This document shows positions 18,004 through 24,580 of a DNA stretch of 50,827 nt, piece by piece. The position numbers and the translations under genes are program-made. Source of the DNA: Comamonadaceae bacterium (GTDB lineage: Bacteria > Pseudomonadota > Gammaproteobacteria > Burkholderiales > Burkholderiaceae_C); assembly GCA_947476285.1 (NCBI GenBank), contig CANJPU010000035.1, positions 1-50,827 of the forward strand, given 5' to 3'. The notes under the pieces were generated by a model. The model did no database searches. It was not told where the DNA came from and was given only the letters and a program-made list of their open reading frames with translations. Positions within the stretch are counted from its first letter, which is position 1; every line of letters begins with the position of its first letter.

Positions 18004-19452
18004 TCAACCGTGCCGTATGGCCACGGTCTTGAGTGTGGTGAATCCGAGCAACGCCTCGAAGCCTTTTTCTCTGCCATAGCCCGAAGACTTGACGCCGCCA
18101 AAGGGCAGCTCGACGCCACCACCGGCGCCGTAGTTGTTGATAAAGACTTGGCCGCTTCGCACGCGCTTGGCCATGCGAAACTGGCGCCCGCCGTCGCGCG
18201 TCCAGACGCCGGCGACCAGGCCGAAGTGGGTGCCATTGGCCAGAGCCACTGCGTGGTCTTCGTCCGTGAAGCTCATGGCGGACAAGACCGGGCCAAACAC
18301 TTCCTCTTGCGCCACGCGGTGGTCAGCCGGCACATCGCGCAGCAGAGTGGGCGCTTGGTAGAAGCCGTCGGGCGAAGCTTCGTCCGCTACCCGGCCCTGC
18401 GCCGCCACCGTGACGCCGGCAGCCTTTGCGTCCGCCAGAAAGCCTCGCACCCGCTGCTGCTGGCTGGCGCGGATCAGCGGGCCGGCGTCCAGGTCCATGG
18501 TGGGTGGGCCCACGCGCAACGCGGTGAACAGCTTGCCCAGGCGTTCGAGCAAAGGCTCGTAGATCGATTGCTGCACCAGAATGCGTGAGCCGGCCGAGCA
18601 GGTCTGCCCCGCGTTCTGCACGATGGCGCCAATCACCATGGGCATGGCGGCGTCCAGGTCGGCGTCTTCAAAAATGATTTGCGGGCTCTTGCCGCCCAGC
18701 TCCAGCGTCACCGGGCAGTGCCGCAGCGCGGCGGCCTGCGCGATCAGCGTGCCCACCGTGGGGCTGCCGGTGAAGCTGATGTGCTCTATGCCGGGGTGGT
18801 GCGCCAGTGCGTCGCCCACCTCGTGGCCGTAGCCGGTGACGATGTTGATCGCGCCGGGCGGGAAGCCCACTTCGGCGGCCAGCTCGACCACGCGCAGCAG
18901 TGAGAGGCAGGCGTCCTCTGAAGGCTTGACCACGCACACATTGCCGGCGGCCAGCGCCGCGCCCACGCAGCGGCCGAAGATCTGCATGGGGTAGTTCCAG
19001 GGAACGATGTGGCCTGTGACGCCATGCGCCTCGCGCCAGGTGAGCACGCTGTAGCCGTCCATGTAGGGAATGGTCTCGCCATGCAGCTTGTCGGCGGCCC
19101 CGGCGTAGTACTCGAAGTAGCGCACCAGGGCGGCGGCATCGGCGCGGGCCTGCTTGGTGGGCTTGCCACAATCTCGCTGCTCGATGGCTGCGAGCTCTTC
19201 CGCGTGTTCCGCGACTTTGTTGGACCAGCGCATCAGCAGCCGGCCACGCTCGGCGGCGCTGAGTTTGCGCCAGGTGCTGTCATAGCACTTGCGCGCTGCA
19301 CGCACAGCTTGGTCGATGTCCTGCGCAGTGCCGCGCTGGATCTCGTCGTAGGCTTGGCCCGTAGCCGGGTCGATCACGGCAATCGTGCGGCCGTCCGAGG
19401 CTGGCTGGGATGTGTTGGCGATGTAGTGGAGTTGCATGCCAACATTTTGCAT
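18004..19452 (-). CDS. Aldehyde dehydrogenase family protein
   Basis: NAD(P)-dependent aldehyde dehydrogenase of 482 residues, oxidising an aldehyde to its acid. The catalytic Cys is in NAGQTCSAGSR and the general-base Glu in TLELGGKSPQIIFEDADLD. The cofactor site is VTGHIVPWNYPMQ, and FGPVLSAMSF plus the C-terminal FGGVKSSGYGREKG are standard. An internal ATG at 19437 is an alternative start; neither has a clear ribosome site. Flanked by two SDR genes at 32-bp gaps, so alcohol-to-aldehyde-to-acid chemistry is likely. The substrate class cannot be read from sequence. Confidence 0.93.
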   Translation of the reverse strand: MQNVGMQLHYIANTSQPASDGRTIAVIDPATGQAYDEIQRGTAQDIDQAVRAARKCYDSTWRKLSAAERGRLLMRWSNKVAEHAEELAAIEQRDCGKPTKQARADAAALVRYFEYYAGAADKLHGETIPYMDGYSVLTWREAHGVTGHIVPWNYPMQIFGRCVGAALAAGNVCVVKPSEDACLSLLRVVELAAEVGFPPGAINIVTGYGHEVGDALAHHPGIEHISFTGSPTVGTLIAQAAALRHCPVTLELGGKSPQIIFEDADLDAAMPMVIGAIVQNAGQTCSAGSRILVQQSIYEPLLERLGKLFTALRVGPPTMDLDAGPLIRASQQQRVRGFLADAKAAGVTVAAQGRVADEASPDGFYQAPTLLRDVPADHRVAQEEVFGPVLSAMSFTDEDHAVALANGTHFGLVAGVWTRDGGRQFRMAKRVRSGQVFINNYGAGGGVELPFGGVKSSGYGREKGFEALLGFTTLKTVAIRHG

Positions 19453-19484
19453 CGAAAGCGCAGCAAGCGGCGTTGCTGCGCACT

Positions 19485-20252
19485 TCAGACGGCCGACATG
19501 CCCCCATCGACAAACACCGCCTGCCCGGAAATGGCGCGTGCGTCATCCGAAACCAGGAACAAGGCGGTGGCCGCGATGTCCTGCGGCTGGGTGATGCGCT
19601 GCAGTGGCGTGCGCGTCAGGTAGCGGGCAATGACGTCTTCGGGCTTGCCCCAGGGCGTGTCGGTCATGACCCTGGGCGTGGGCACAATGCCGGGGCACAC
19701 CGCATTGACACGAATGTTCGATGGCCCCAGGTCAGCCGCCAGGCTGCGCACCATGCCCATGATGCCGTGCTTGAACACCACGTAGGGCGAGTTGGCCACA
19801 GCGCCGAAGGCCGATTGCCTGGAGCCGGTGAACACAATCGCCGAGCCAATGCCCGGCGACTTTGCAGCCGACTCCTTGAGCGCGGGCAGGGCTGCTTTGG
19901 TCAGGCGCCAGGGGCCGATCAGCGTGCTGTGGAGCATGCGGTCGAACTGCTCTTCGCTACAGTCTTCGAAGCTGGTCTTGCCGGTGCCGGCGGCGTTGTT
20001 GTAGAGGATGTCCAGGCCGCCCCAGCGCTCCACCACGGCGGCCACCAGTGCGCGGTCATCGTCGATCGACGCATGATCGCAGCGCATGGCCATGCAGTGC
20101 TCGCCCAGTTCGCGGGCGATGGCCTGCGCCGCTTCCAGGTTGAGATCGGCTATTGCGACCCGCGCGCCTTCTGCCACAAATCGGCGTGCCGACGCGGCGC
20201 CGATGCCACTGGCCCCGCCAGTGATGATCGCGATCTTTCCGTTGAGTCTCAT
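19485..20252 (-). CDS. SDR family oxidoreductase
   Basis: A second short-chain dehydrogenase, 255 residues, only distantly similar to the one at 17210. Cofactor loop: GGASGIGAASARRF; the Asp in IADLNLE suggests NAD. NNAAGTG replaces the usual NNAG. The catalytic region is FTGSRQSAFGAV then YVVFKHG (Ser, Tyr, Lys). The C-terminus FVDGGMSAV is classic. It starts 24 bp after the TctC-type gene and ends 32 bp before the aldehyde dehydrogenase, so it is probably part of one transcript. Confidence 0.88.
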   Translation of the reverse strand: MRLNGKIAIITGGASGIGAASARRFVAEGARVAIADLNLEAAQAIARELGEHCMAMRCDHASIDDDRALVAAVVERWGGLDILYNNAAGTGKTSFEDCSEEQFDRMLHSTLIGPWRLTKAALPALKESAAKSPGIGSAIVFTGSRQSAFGAVANSPYVVFKHGIMGMVRSLAADLGPSNIRVNAVCPGIVPTPRVMTDTPWGKPEDVIARYLTRTPLQRITQPQDIAATALFLVSDDARAISGQAVFVDGGMSAV

Positions 20253-20276
20253 GATGCTTGCCTGTGCGTGGCTGAA

Positions 20277-21245
20277 CTACTTCAACATCCGTTCGGCGCG
20301 CTCGCGGTCGACCTTGAGAAAGGCCGCGAACTCCTGCGGGCTGCTGCCCACCGGGCTGCCGCCCATGGCCTGCAGGCGCTCGCGCACTTGCGGCACCCGC
20401 ACCGCCTCAGCCGTGGCCTGATGGAGCTTGCGCACGATCTCGGGTGGCGTGCCGGTGGGCACATAAATGCCCATGTGCGAGTTGGCGTCAAACAGCGGGA
20501 AGCCAGCTTCGACCATGCTCTGGGCCTGCGGGAACAGGTGCGAACGCTTTGGCCCACCCGAGGACAGGATGCGAATTCTGCCGGCCTTGACCAGTGGGTC
20601 TGCCGAAGTGGCCGTGACCAGGCCCACATCGACCCGCTCACCCATGATGTCGTTGAGCATGGGCGCCTCGCCCTTGTAGGGGATTTTGTTGAGTGAGACG
20701 CCGCCCATTTTCTCCAGCATGAGCGCGGCCAGCAGTTGCGCGGTGCCAATGCCGGTGTGCCCCATGGTCACCGCACCTGGGTTGGCCTTGGCCATGGCCA
20801 GTACCTCGGCGATGTTGCTGGCCTTCATCCCCAGGCGTCCGACCATGACCTGATCGGTCACCTGCACCTGACTCACGGGAATCAGATCGCGTGCCACGTC
20901 ATAGGGAAGAGTGGCTTCCGTGATGGGCGCCAGGATGATCGGACCGCCGGTGAACCAGCCGATGTTGTAGCCATTGGGCTGCGACTTGGCCACGTAGCTC
21001 ACAGCCAGCGTGCCGCCTGCTCCCACGCGGTTCTCCACGATGACAGACTGTCCCAACTGCTTGCTCAGCTCTGCGGCCACCACCCGCGCCACCACATCCG
21101 TGCCGCCGCCCACTGCGTAGGAGACCGCCATCTGAATCGGCCGGTCGGGATAGGTCTGGGCGCTCGCGGCGAACACGCATGCGGCAATCGAAAACGCGGC
21201 GACGCACTGGCGCCAAGGGGTAGCGGTGAGGGAGCTCTTCATCAT
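20277..21245 (-). CDS. Tripartite tricarboxylate transporter substrate-binding protein (Bug/TctC family)
   Basis: Periplasmic solute-binding protein of 322 residues, of the family greatly expanded in Burkholderiales. The ATG at 21245 is chosen because AAGGAAGG lies just upstream; a GTG at 21251 would place the start inside that site. The signal peptide ends at ASAQTYPDRPI, the usual cleavage and mature start (YPxRPI). Family motifs: GGGTDVVARVVAAELSKQLG, VENRVGAGG and GYNIGWFTGG. No TctA/TctB membrane genes are nearby, a common situation for Bug proteins. The ligand is probably a carboxylate processed by the neighbouring dehydrogenases. Confidence 0.93.
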   Translation of the reverse strand: MMKSSLTATPWRQCVAAFSIAACVFAASAQTYPDRPIQMAVSYAVGGGTDVVARVVAAELSKQLGQSVIVENRVGAGGTLAVSYVAKSQPNGYNIGWFTGGPIILAPITEATLPYDVARDLIPVSQVQVTDQVMVGRLGMKASNIAEVLAMAKANPGAVTMGHTGIGTAQLLAALMLEKMGGVSLNKIPYKGEAPMLNDIMGERVDVGLVTATSADPLVKAGRIRILSSGGPKRSHLFPQAQSMVEAGFPLFDANSHMGIYVPTGTPPEIVRKLHQATAEAVRVPQVRERLQAMGGSPVGSSPQEFAAFLKVDRERAERMLK

Positions 21246-21272
21246 TTGCACCTTCCTTTTTGGAGAATAGGG

Positions 21273-22106
21273 TTATTGATCGGCAGCACGTCTGGCGGCC
21301 TCGGTCAGCGCGCGAATGGCGATCTCGCGCGAGTGGTTCACAAACTTTCTGTCGGGCTTGGTGTACGCGCCCCGTCTTGCATTGCGCAAACCTGTCTTGC
21401 GCTGCAGTTTGACCATCATCTCGGCGCTGGCCATCACTGCGCCAAAGGAATCGAAGACCGGCACACCGTCGACATTGGTGATGCCGTTTTCCACCAGCAC
21501 CGCATTGAGCACGCCCTCTGCGGGAATGATCAAGTCACAGCCGGCTGCGGCCATCTTGCGAATCTGTGCGCACAGCTTGTCAAGCAAGGCCGAGTCGCCG
21601 TGGAAGCCGCGCTCCAATTCATACTCGGTCACAGGCGGGTCGCAGCACGCGATCATGGCCACACGGTGCTCAAAGGCATAGTGCTTGACCCGGCGCCGGT
21701 TGCTGCGTATGGCCGACTCGGTGGGTACGAGCAGGCCGAAGGCGCGGGCGCTGGTCGATGCGACCAGCAGCGATGTTTCAAAGGCAGACAGCACGGGGAT
21801 CTCGACCAGGCTGCGGCACACATCGAGCTGCGGATCGCCAAAACAGCTCATGGCCACGGCGTCGTAGCCTTCATCCTGCGCCTGCATCACGTTCTCCACA
21901 ATCTGGATTGAATTGAGTTCGTGCAGCCAGGCCAGGCCCGCTGCTTCGATGGGCGCAAGCTCGCTCGAGTGCGTTCCCACAGACAGGCCATGCAGATCCA
22001 CCACGGTGGATTCATCACACACTTTCTGCGCGTGGGCCTTCATCAGCTTGGCATAGCCGGGCAACTCTTCCAGCGTGGTCATGCTCTGGTGCCAGATGCG
22101 CATCAT
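21273..22106 (-). CDS. Aspartate/glutamate (hydantoin) racemase-family protein
   Basis: A 277-residue member of the Asp/Glu/hydantoin racemase superfamily, which includes racemases, maleate isomerase and decarboxylases. The N-terminal half keeps one likely catalytic cysteine in VAMSCFGDPQLD. At the position of the second cysteine the sequence reads DLIIPAEGVLN, so the two-cysteine racemase mechanism looks incomplete; a one-base or isomerase-like reaction is more plausible. It sits between the VOC gene (52 bp away) and the TctC-type gene (27 bp). The molecular function is not settled by sequence. Confidence 0.78.
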   Translation of the reverse strand: MMRIWHQSMTTLEELPGYAKLMKAHAQKVCDESTVVDLHGLSVGTHSSELAPIEAAGLAWLHELNSIQIVENVMQAQDEGYDAVAMSCFGDPQLDVCRSLVEIPVLSAFETSLLVASTSARAFGLLVPTESAIRSNRRRVKHYAFEHRVAMIACCDPPVTEYELERGFHGDSALLDKLCAQIRKMAAAGCDLIIPAEGVLNAVLVENGITNVDGVPVFDSFGAVMASAEMMVKLQRKTGLRNARRGAYTKPDRKFVNHSREIAIRALTEAARRAADQ

Positions 22107-22158
22107 GGGCGTGATCCCTTTTTTGTGGCGTGAGTTGATTGAGGTGCGGCCGCCTGCA

Positions 22159-22686
22159 TCACAGGGGCCGCTCCAGTGCCAGATCCTTCACGGGCTGCTT
22201 GGTGCGCGCCCATTGCTCAACAATGCGGTGTGCATCGCGCTCGGTGCGCTCGTCGGGCACCACCTTGCGGTTGGTCAACTCCAGCCGATGGCCATTGGGG
22301 TCGAAGAAATAGATGGACACACACAGGTGCCCGTCCTTTGGCCCAATCACATGCAGGCCTGCCGCCTCCAGCCGTGCCTTGGCCGCCAGCAACTCTTCGC
22401 GGCTGCCCACCTGCAGCGCCAGATGCTGCACCCAGGCCGGCGTGTTGGGGTCGCGGCCCATGGGCAGCTCTTCGGGTGTTTCGAAGAAGGCCACGCAACT
22501 GCCGTCTTGCATGGCAAAGAACACATGAATGTGCGGGCAGTGTTCCTTGGTGGACTGCACATGTGAATCGGTGACCGCAGCCACCAGCTTCATGCCCAGT
22601 AGGCCGGTGTAGAACTCAGTGGTTTCCTTGGCGTCCTTGCAGCGGTAGGCCACATGGTCGAGCATGAGCGGGGGTGCGCTTGTCAT
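22159..22686 (-). CDS. VOC superfamily protein (glyoxalase/dioxygenase fold)
   Basis: A 175-residue vicinal-oxygen-chelate protein. The ATG at 22686 has AAGGAAG 6 bases upstream and yields MTSAPPLMLDHVAYRCKDAK, the canonical beta strand with the first metal His. Two beta-alpha-beta-beta-beta modules are visible: the second begins HLALQV (second His) and ends FDPNGHRLELT (metal Glu). Relatives include glyoxalase I, extradiol dioxygenases and lyases. It is the first gene of the minus-strand catabolic series. A longer frame to 22755 has no ribosome site. Confidence 0.82.
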   Translation of the reverse strand: MTSAPPLMLDHVAYRCKDAKETTEFYTGLLGMKLVAAVTDSHVQSTKEHCPHIHVFFAMQDGSCVAFFETPEELPMGRDPNTPAWVQHLALQVGSREELLAAKARLEAAGLHVIGPKDGHLCVSIYFFDPNGHRLELTNRKVVPDERTERDAHRIVEQWARTKQPVKDLALERPL

Positions 22687-22717
22687 CCAGAACTTCCTTG
22701 ATGCGTCTGCCGACCGT

Positions 22718-22759
22718 GGTCTTGACCGGCATGTCAATTCGAGATTAGCAGACAAGACC
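22718..22759. promoter_or_regulatory. Inverted repeat upstream of the VOC gene (possible operator)
   Basis: GGTCTTG at 22718-22724 is mirrored by CAAGACC at 22753-22759. On the minus strand a perfect -35 consensus TTGACA (22737-22732) lies between the arms, but no good -10 follows at 17 bp. The position, just upstream of the first gene of the cluster, fits a control site. The role is inferred only. Confidence 0.3.
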
Positions 22760-22811
22760 GAAAGTGGCTACAGCAGCTTCCCCAGGAAAAGCACAGGGCT
22801 CGGTATGGGAA

Positions 22812-22835
22812 CTAGCCGTGGCGAGTCACGGCTAG
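22812..22835 (-). terminator. Perfect hairpin over the antidote-gene stop codon
   Basis: CTAGCCGTG (22812-22820) and CACGGCTAG (22827-22835) form a perfect 9-bp stem with a 6-nt loop. The TAG stop of the minus-strand HigA-like gene is the end of the stem. No strong T tract follows on the minus strand, so termination would be weak; it may instead stabilise the 3' end of the message. Confidence 0.4.
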
Positions 22836-23132
22836 ATGAAAACCGGCGGCGCCCAGAACGGCCAGCAAGGTCTTGATGGTGGGATTGCCGTTGGGCGAGA
22901 GGGCGCGATACAAGCTCTCGCGCGGAATGCCCGCTCGTTGGGCCACAGCTGCCATCCCCTGTGCTTCGGCAACTTGCCGCAGTGCGGCCAGGAGGGCGGC
23001 CTGACCGCCAGGTTGATCGGCTTCGTCCATGGCCGCGGCCAGGTAAGCGTCGGCAAATTCGGGGTCGGCCTTGAGCATGGCCACGACGGCGGCGTCATGC
23101 GCTCTGGCGGGCGGTGATTTGCTTGTGTTCAT
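22812..23132 (-). CDS. HigA-like addiction module antidote protein (orphan)
   Basis: A 106-residue helix-turn-helix antidote. The start MNTSKSPPARAHDAAVV at 23132 matches relatives better than the upstream one at 23156. Residues after ADPEFADAYLAAAMDEA are typical, followed by the DNA-binding part AQRAGIPRESLYRALSPNGN and PTIKTLLAVLGAAGFHLAV. The cognate RelE/HigB-type toxin normally precedes the antidote; here the 300 bp upstream on the same strand contain only an inverted-repeat element and no toxin frame. It therefore looks like an orphan antitoxin or the remains of a module. Confidence 0.82.
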   Translation of the reverse strand: MNTSKSPPARAHDAAVVAMLKADPEFADAYLAAAMDEADQPGGQAALLAALRQVAEAQGMAAVAQRAGIPRESLYRALSPNGNPTIKTLLAVLGAAGFHLAVTRHG

Positions 23133-23215
23133 GGACGCAGGTGTTGGGGCGATCAATTTTCAGTCCAACACGGGGACTGTTTCCTGCGTAAATTGATCCG
23201 GGACGGCGTAGGCAC

Positions 23216-23362
23216 GGCCGAGAGCCGGCAGGGCCGTTCTCCGGGCACGCTCGCGGGCGGACATACGGGCATGCACGCGTCACTTCGTCAACACCATTGC
23301 TGGTGTGCCGGTTCTGTGGCAACCGCGAATGGCCCTGCGCCCGACCCTGCCGACTCTCGGCC
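23216..23362. repeat. Inverted-repeat element with inner hairpins
   Basis: GGCCGAGAGCCGGCAGGG at 23216-23233 is mirrored at 23345-23362 with one mismatch. Inside, CCATT (23294) pairs with AATGG (about 23332) around a nested CGGTT..AACCG stem. No reading frame of note. It fills most of the roughly 300-bp gene-free stretch between the orphan antidote gene and the CopG remnant, and could be a small non-autonomous mobile element or a structured RNA/DNA site. Confidence 0.45.
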
Positions 23363-23384
23363 TTGACGTGATGTTGCTTCGCGC

Positions 23385-23599
23385 GGGTTGGCGTCAGCCT
23401 TGATGGCGTCTGGCAGGTGCTGCGGCAGACGCGGTCAGATGGACTTGGTCGTCGGTTTCAGGTTGGGCAATGACACCTTCCGGGCTTTGGACCAGTCCAG
23501 ATGCTCGGTGGAGTCATGGGTTTCCCAGTACGTTCGCTCAGCTTTCTCGCTGGCGAACTTGGGTGTGGGCTTCAATGAGGTTTTAGCTGCCTTGGTCAT
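23385..23599 (-). pseudogene. Truncated CopG-type antitoxin (BrnA-like), broken by an in-frame stop
   Basis: A short frame from the ATG at 23599 to a TGA at 23435-23437 encodes 54 residues with the signature of CopG-type antitoxins: PKFASEKAERTYWETHDST, then EHLDWSKA and LPNLKPT. In intact relatives the next residues (ISLRLPQHLLDAIK-like) form the ribbon-helix-helix DNA-binding motif. Here the stop falls inside that motif, and the same frame continues after the TGA as PRLPQHLPDAIKADAN before similarity is lost. The C-terminal half of the DNA-binding domain is therefore missing or decayed. It begins 11 bp after the yhaV stop, so it may still be translated from the prlF-yhaV transcript. No BrnT toxin is present. 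Confidence 0.72.
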
Positions 23600-23610
23600 A
23601 AAATTGGTCG

Positions 23611-24060
23611 TCAATTGCCAGCGTCTCGCAACAAGTCTGCAATACTTCCCGGCACCACCCCACGCGTGAGCATGCGTCTGAATGTCTCGTAAACGTCGGT
23701 CTTCGCGCCCTGCTTGCGCAGGCTGTCCTCGTCATTGAACCAGACGTACACAATCACCTTGACAGGGCTCGAAGCAAAACGAAAGAAGAGGCGATAGCGA
23801 TCCGGCATGCCCTTCTTCACTCGTCGCCAGTTGGTGTGGTTTACCCCCAGCGTCTTGCCCAACCTGAATTCTGGTGCGTCGGGGTTGGCAGGAACCACCT
23901 CGGTGATCGCTTTGTAGACCGATGCCAGCAGGCGGGTCTTGGGGTGAGTCTTGTAGCCCTTGGGATCGTCCAAGGCGAGTTGGTTCACCGTCGTTTCGAG
24001 TTCATCGAGCGCGGCTTTGAAAATGCGGAAGTAGTAGAGGCCCCAGCCGTTGGAGATCAT
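23611..24060 (-). CDS. yhaV: YhaV family toxin (type II toxin-antitoxin, RelE-like RNase)
   Basis: A 149-residue ribosome-associated endoribonuclease of the YhaV family. The ATG at 24060 gives MISNGWGLYYFRIFKAALDE, the expected start; a longer frame would overlap prlF. Conserved parts follow: LDDPKGYKTHPKTRLLASV, RLGKTLGVNHTNWRRVKKG, RYRLFFRF, VIVYVWFNDEDSLRKQGAKT and DVYETFRRML. All the blocks expected of an active toxin are present. It starts 10 bp after the prlF antitoxin stop, the usual antitoxin-first order. A broken CopG-type antitoxin gene follows. Confidence 0.93.
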   Translation of the reverse strand: MISNGWGLYYFRIFKAALDELETTVNQLALDDPKGYKTHPKTRLLASVYKAITEVVPANPDAPEFRLGKTLGVNHTNWRRVKKGMPDRYRLFFRFASSPVKVIVYVWFNDEDSLRKQGAKTDVYETFRRMLTRGVVPGSIADLLRDAGN

Positions 24061-24070
24061 GGGCGCAGCG

Positions 24071-24403
24071 TCACGCGGCTTCGACGCCCTTGACCAGTTT
24101 GCCGATGCGGCGCAACTGGGTAGCGTCCGCCGCCACAATGTCTTGGGGGCGCTCGGTCATTTGCGCCTCGATGAACTGGAGAAAGCTGGTGACGACCGGG
24201 TCGCTCTCGTCGTGTGTGGACTTGCGCCGGGTGGCAGGCTTGGCGGACACCAGGATCGCACCGTTGGCCACCACCGTGACTTTGACTTTGCCTTCGAACT
24301 CTGGGTGCGCTTTGAAGAACCCGGCTGGCAGGCGCATGCCACGTGAGTTGCCCACCTGCACGACGGTGCCTTCGTACTGCTCTTCATGCTTGCCCAGGGT
24401 CAT
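24071..24403 (-). CDS. prlF: PrlF-family antitoxin (AbrB-like)
   Basis: Antitoxin partner of YhaV, 110 residues from the ATG at 24403 (AGGA a few bases upstream); a GTG at 24418 would add five residues. The N-terminal swapped-hairpin DNA-binding domain is seen in YEGTVVQVGNSRGMRLPAG and VKVTVVANGAILVS. The C-terminal toxin-binding part has DPVVTSFLQFIEAQMTERPQ, which matches PrlF. It probably autorepresses the operon. The upstream region to the hppA terminator at 24498 is short, so the promoter must lie in about 24404-24497. Confidence 0.88.
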   Translation of the reverse strand: MTLGKHEEQYEGTVVQVGNSRGMRLPAGFFKAHPEFEGKVKVTVVANGAILVSAKPATRRKSTHDESDPVVTSFLQFIEAQMTERPQDIVAADATQLRRIGKLVKGVEAA

Positions 24404-24497
24404 GGTGTCCTCGCTCACTTGTGTGCACGGATGTGATTACACAATTCTAACCCCTACCACAGTGGCATCGCCTGCCGCGACGCAGCGACTACAAAAT

Positions 24498-24531
24498 GAA
24501 AAACCCCGCCAGGCCGTGACCCTGCGGGGCT
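24498..24531 (-). terminator. Rho-independent terminator of hppA
   Basis: On the minus strand GCCCCGCAGG, a short loop, and CCTGGCGGGG form a GC-rich hairpin followed directly by TTTTT (24503-24499). It lies 50 bp past the hppA stop and insulates prlF from it. Confidence 0.85.
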
Positions 24532-24580
24532 TTCAATTCAGATCGCCCGCCAAACAGCAGACGATTGCGTCAGGCAGACT

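Noticed and set aside
19410..20696. 428-codon plus-strand frame
   Set aside because: Antisense to the SDR and TctC-type genes; Gly/His-rich shadow without motifs.
23157..23434. Possible HigB toxin remnant beside the orphan antidote
   Set aside because: The minus-strand translation shows no RelE/HigB-like segment; the DNA is an inverted-repeat element instead.
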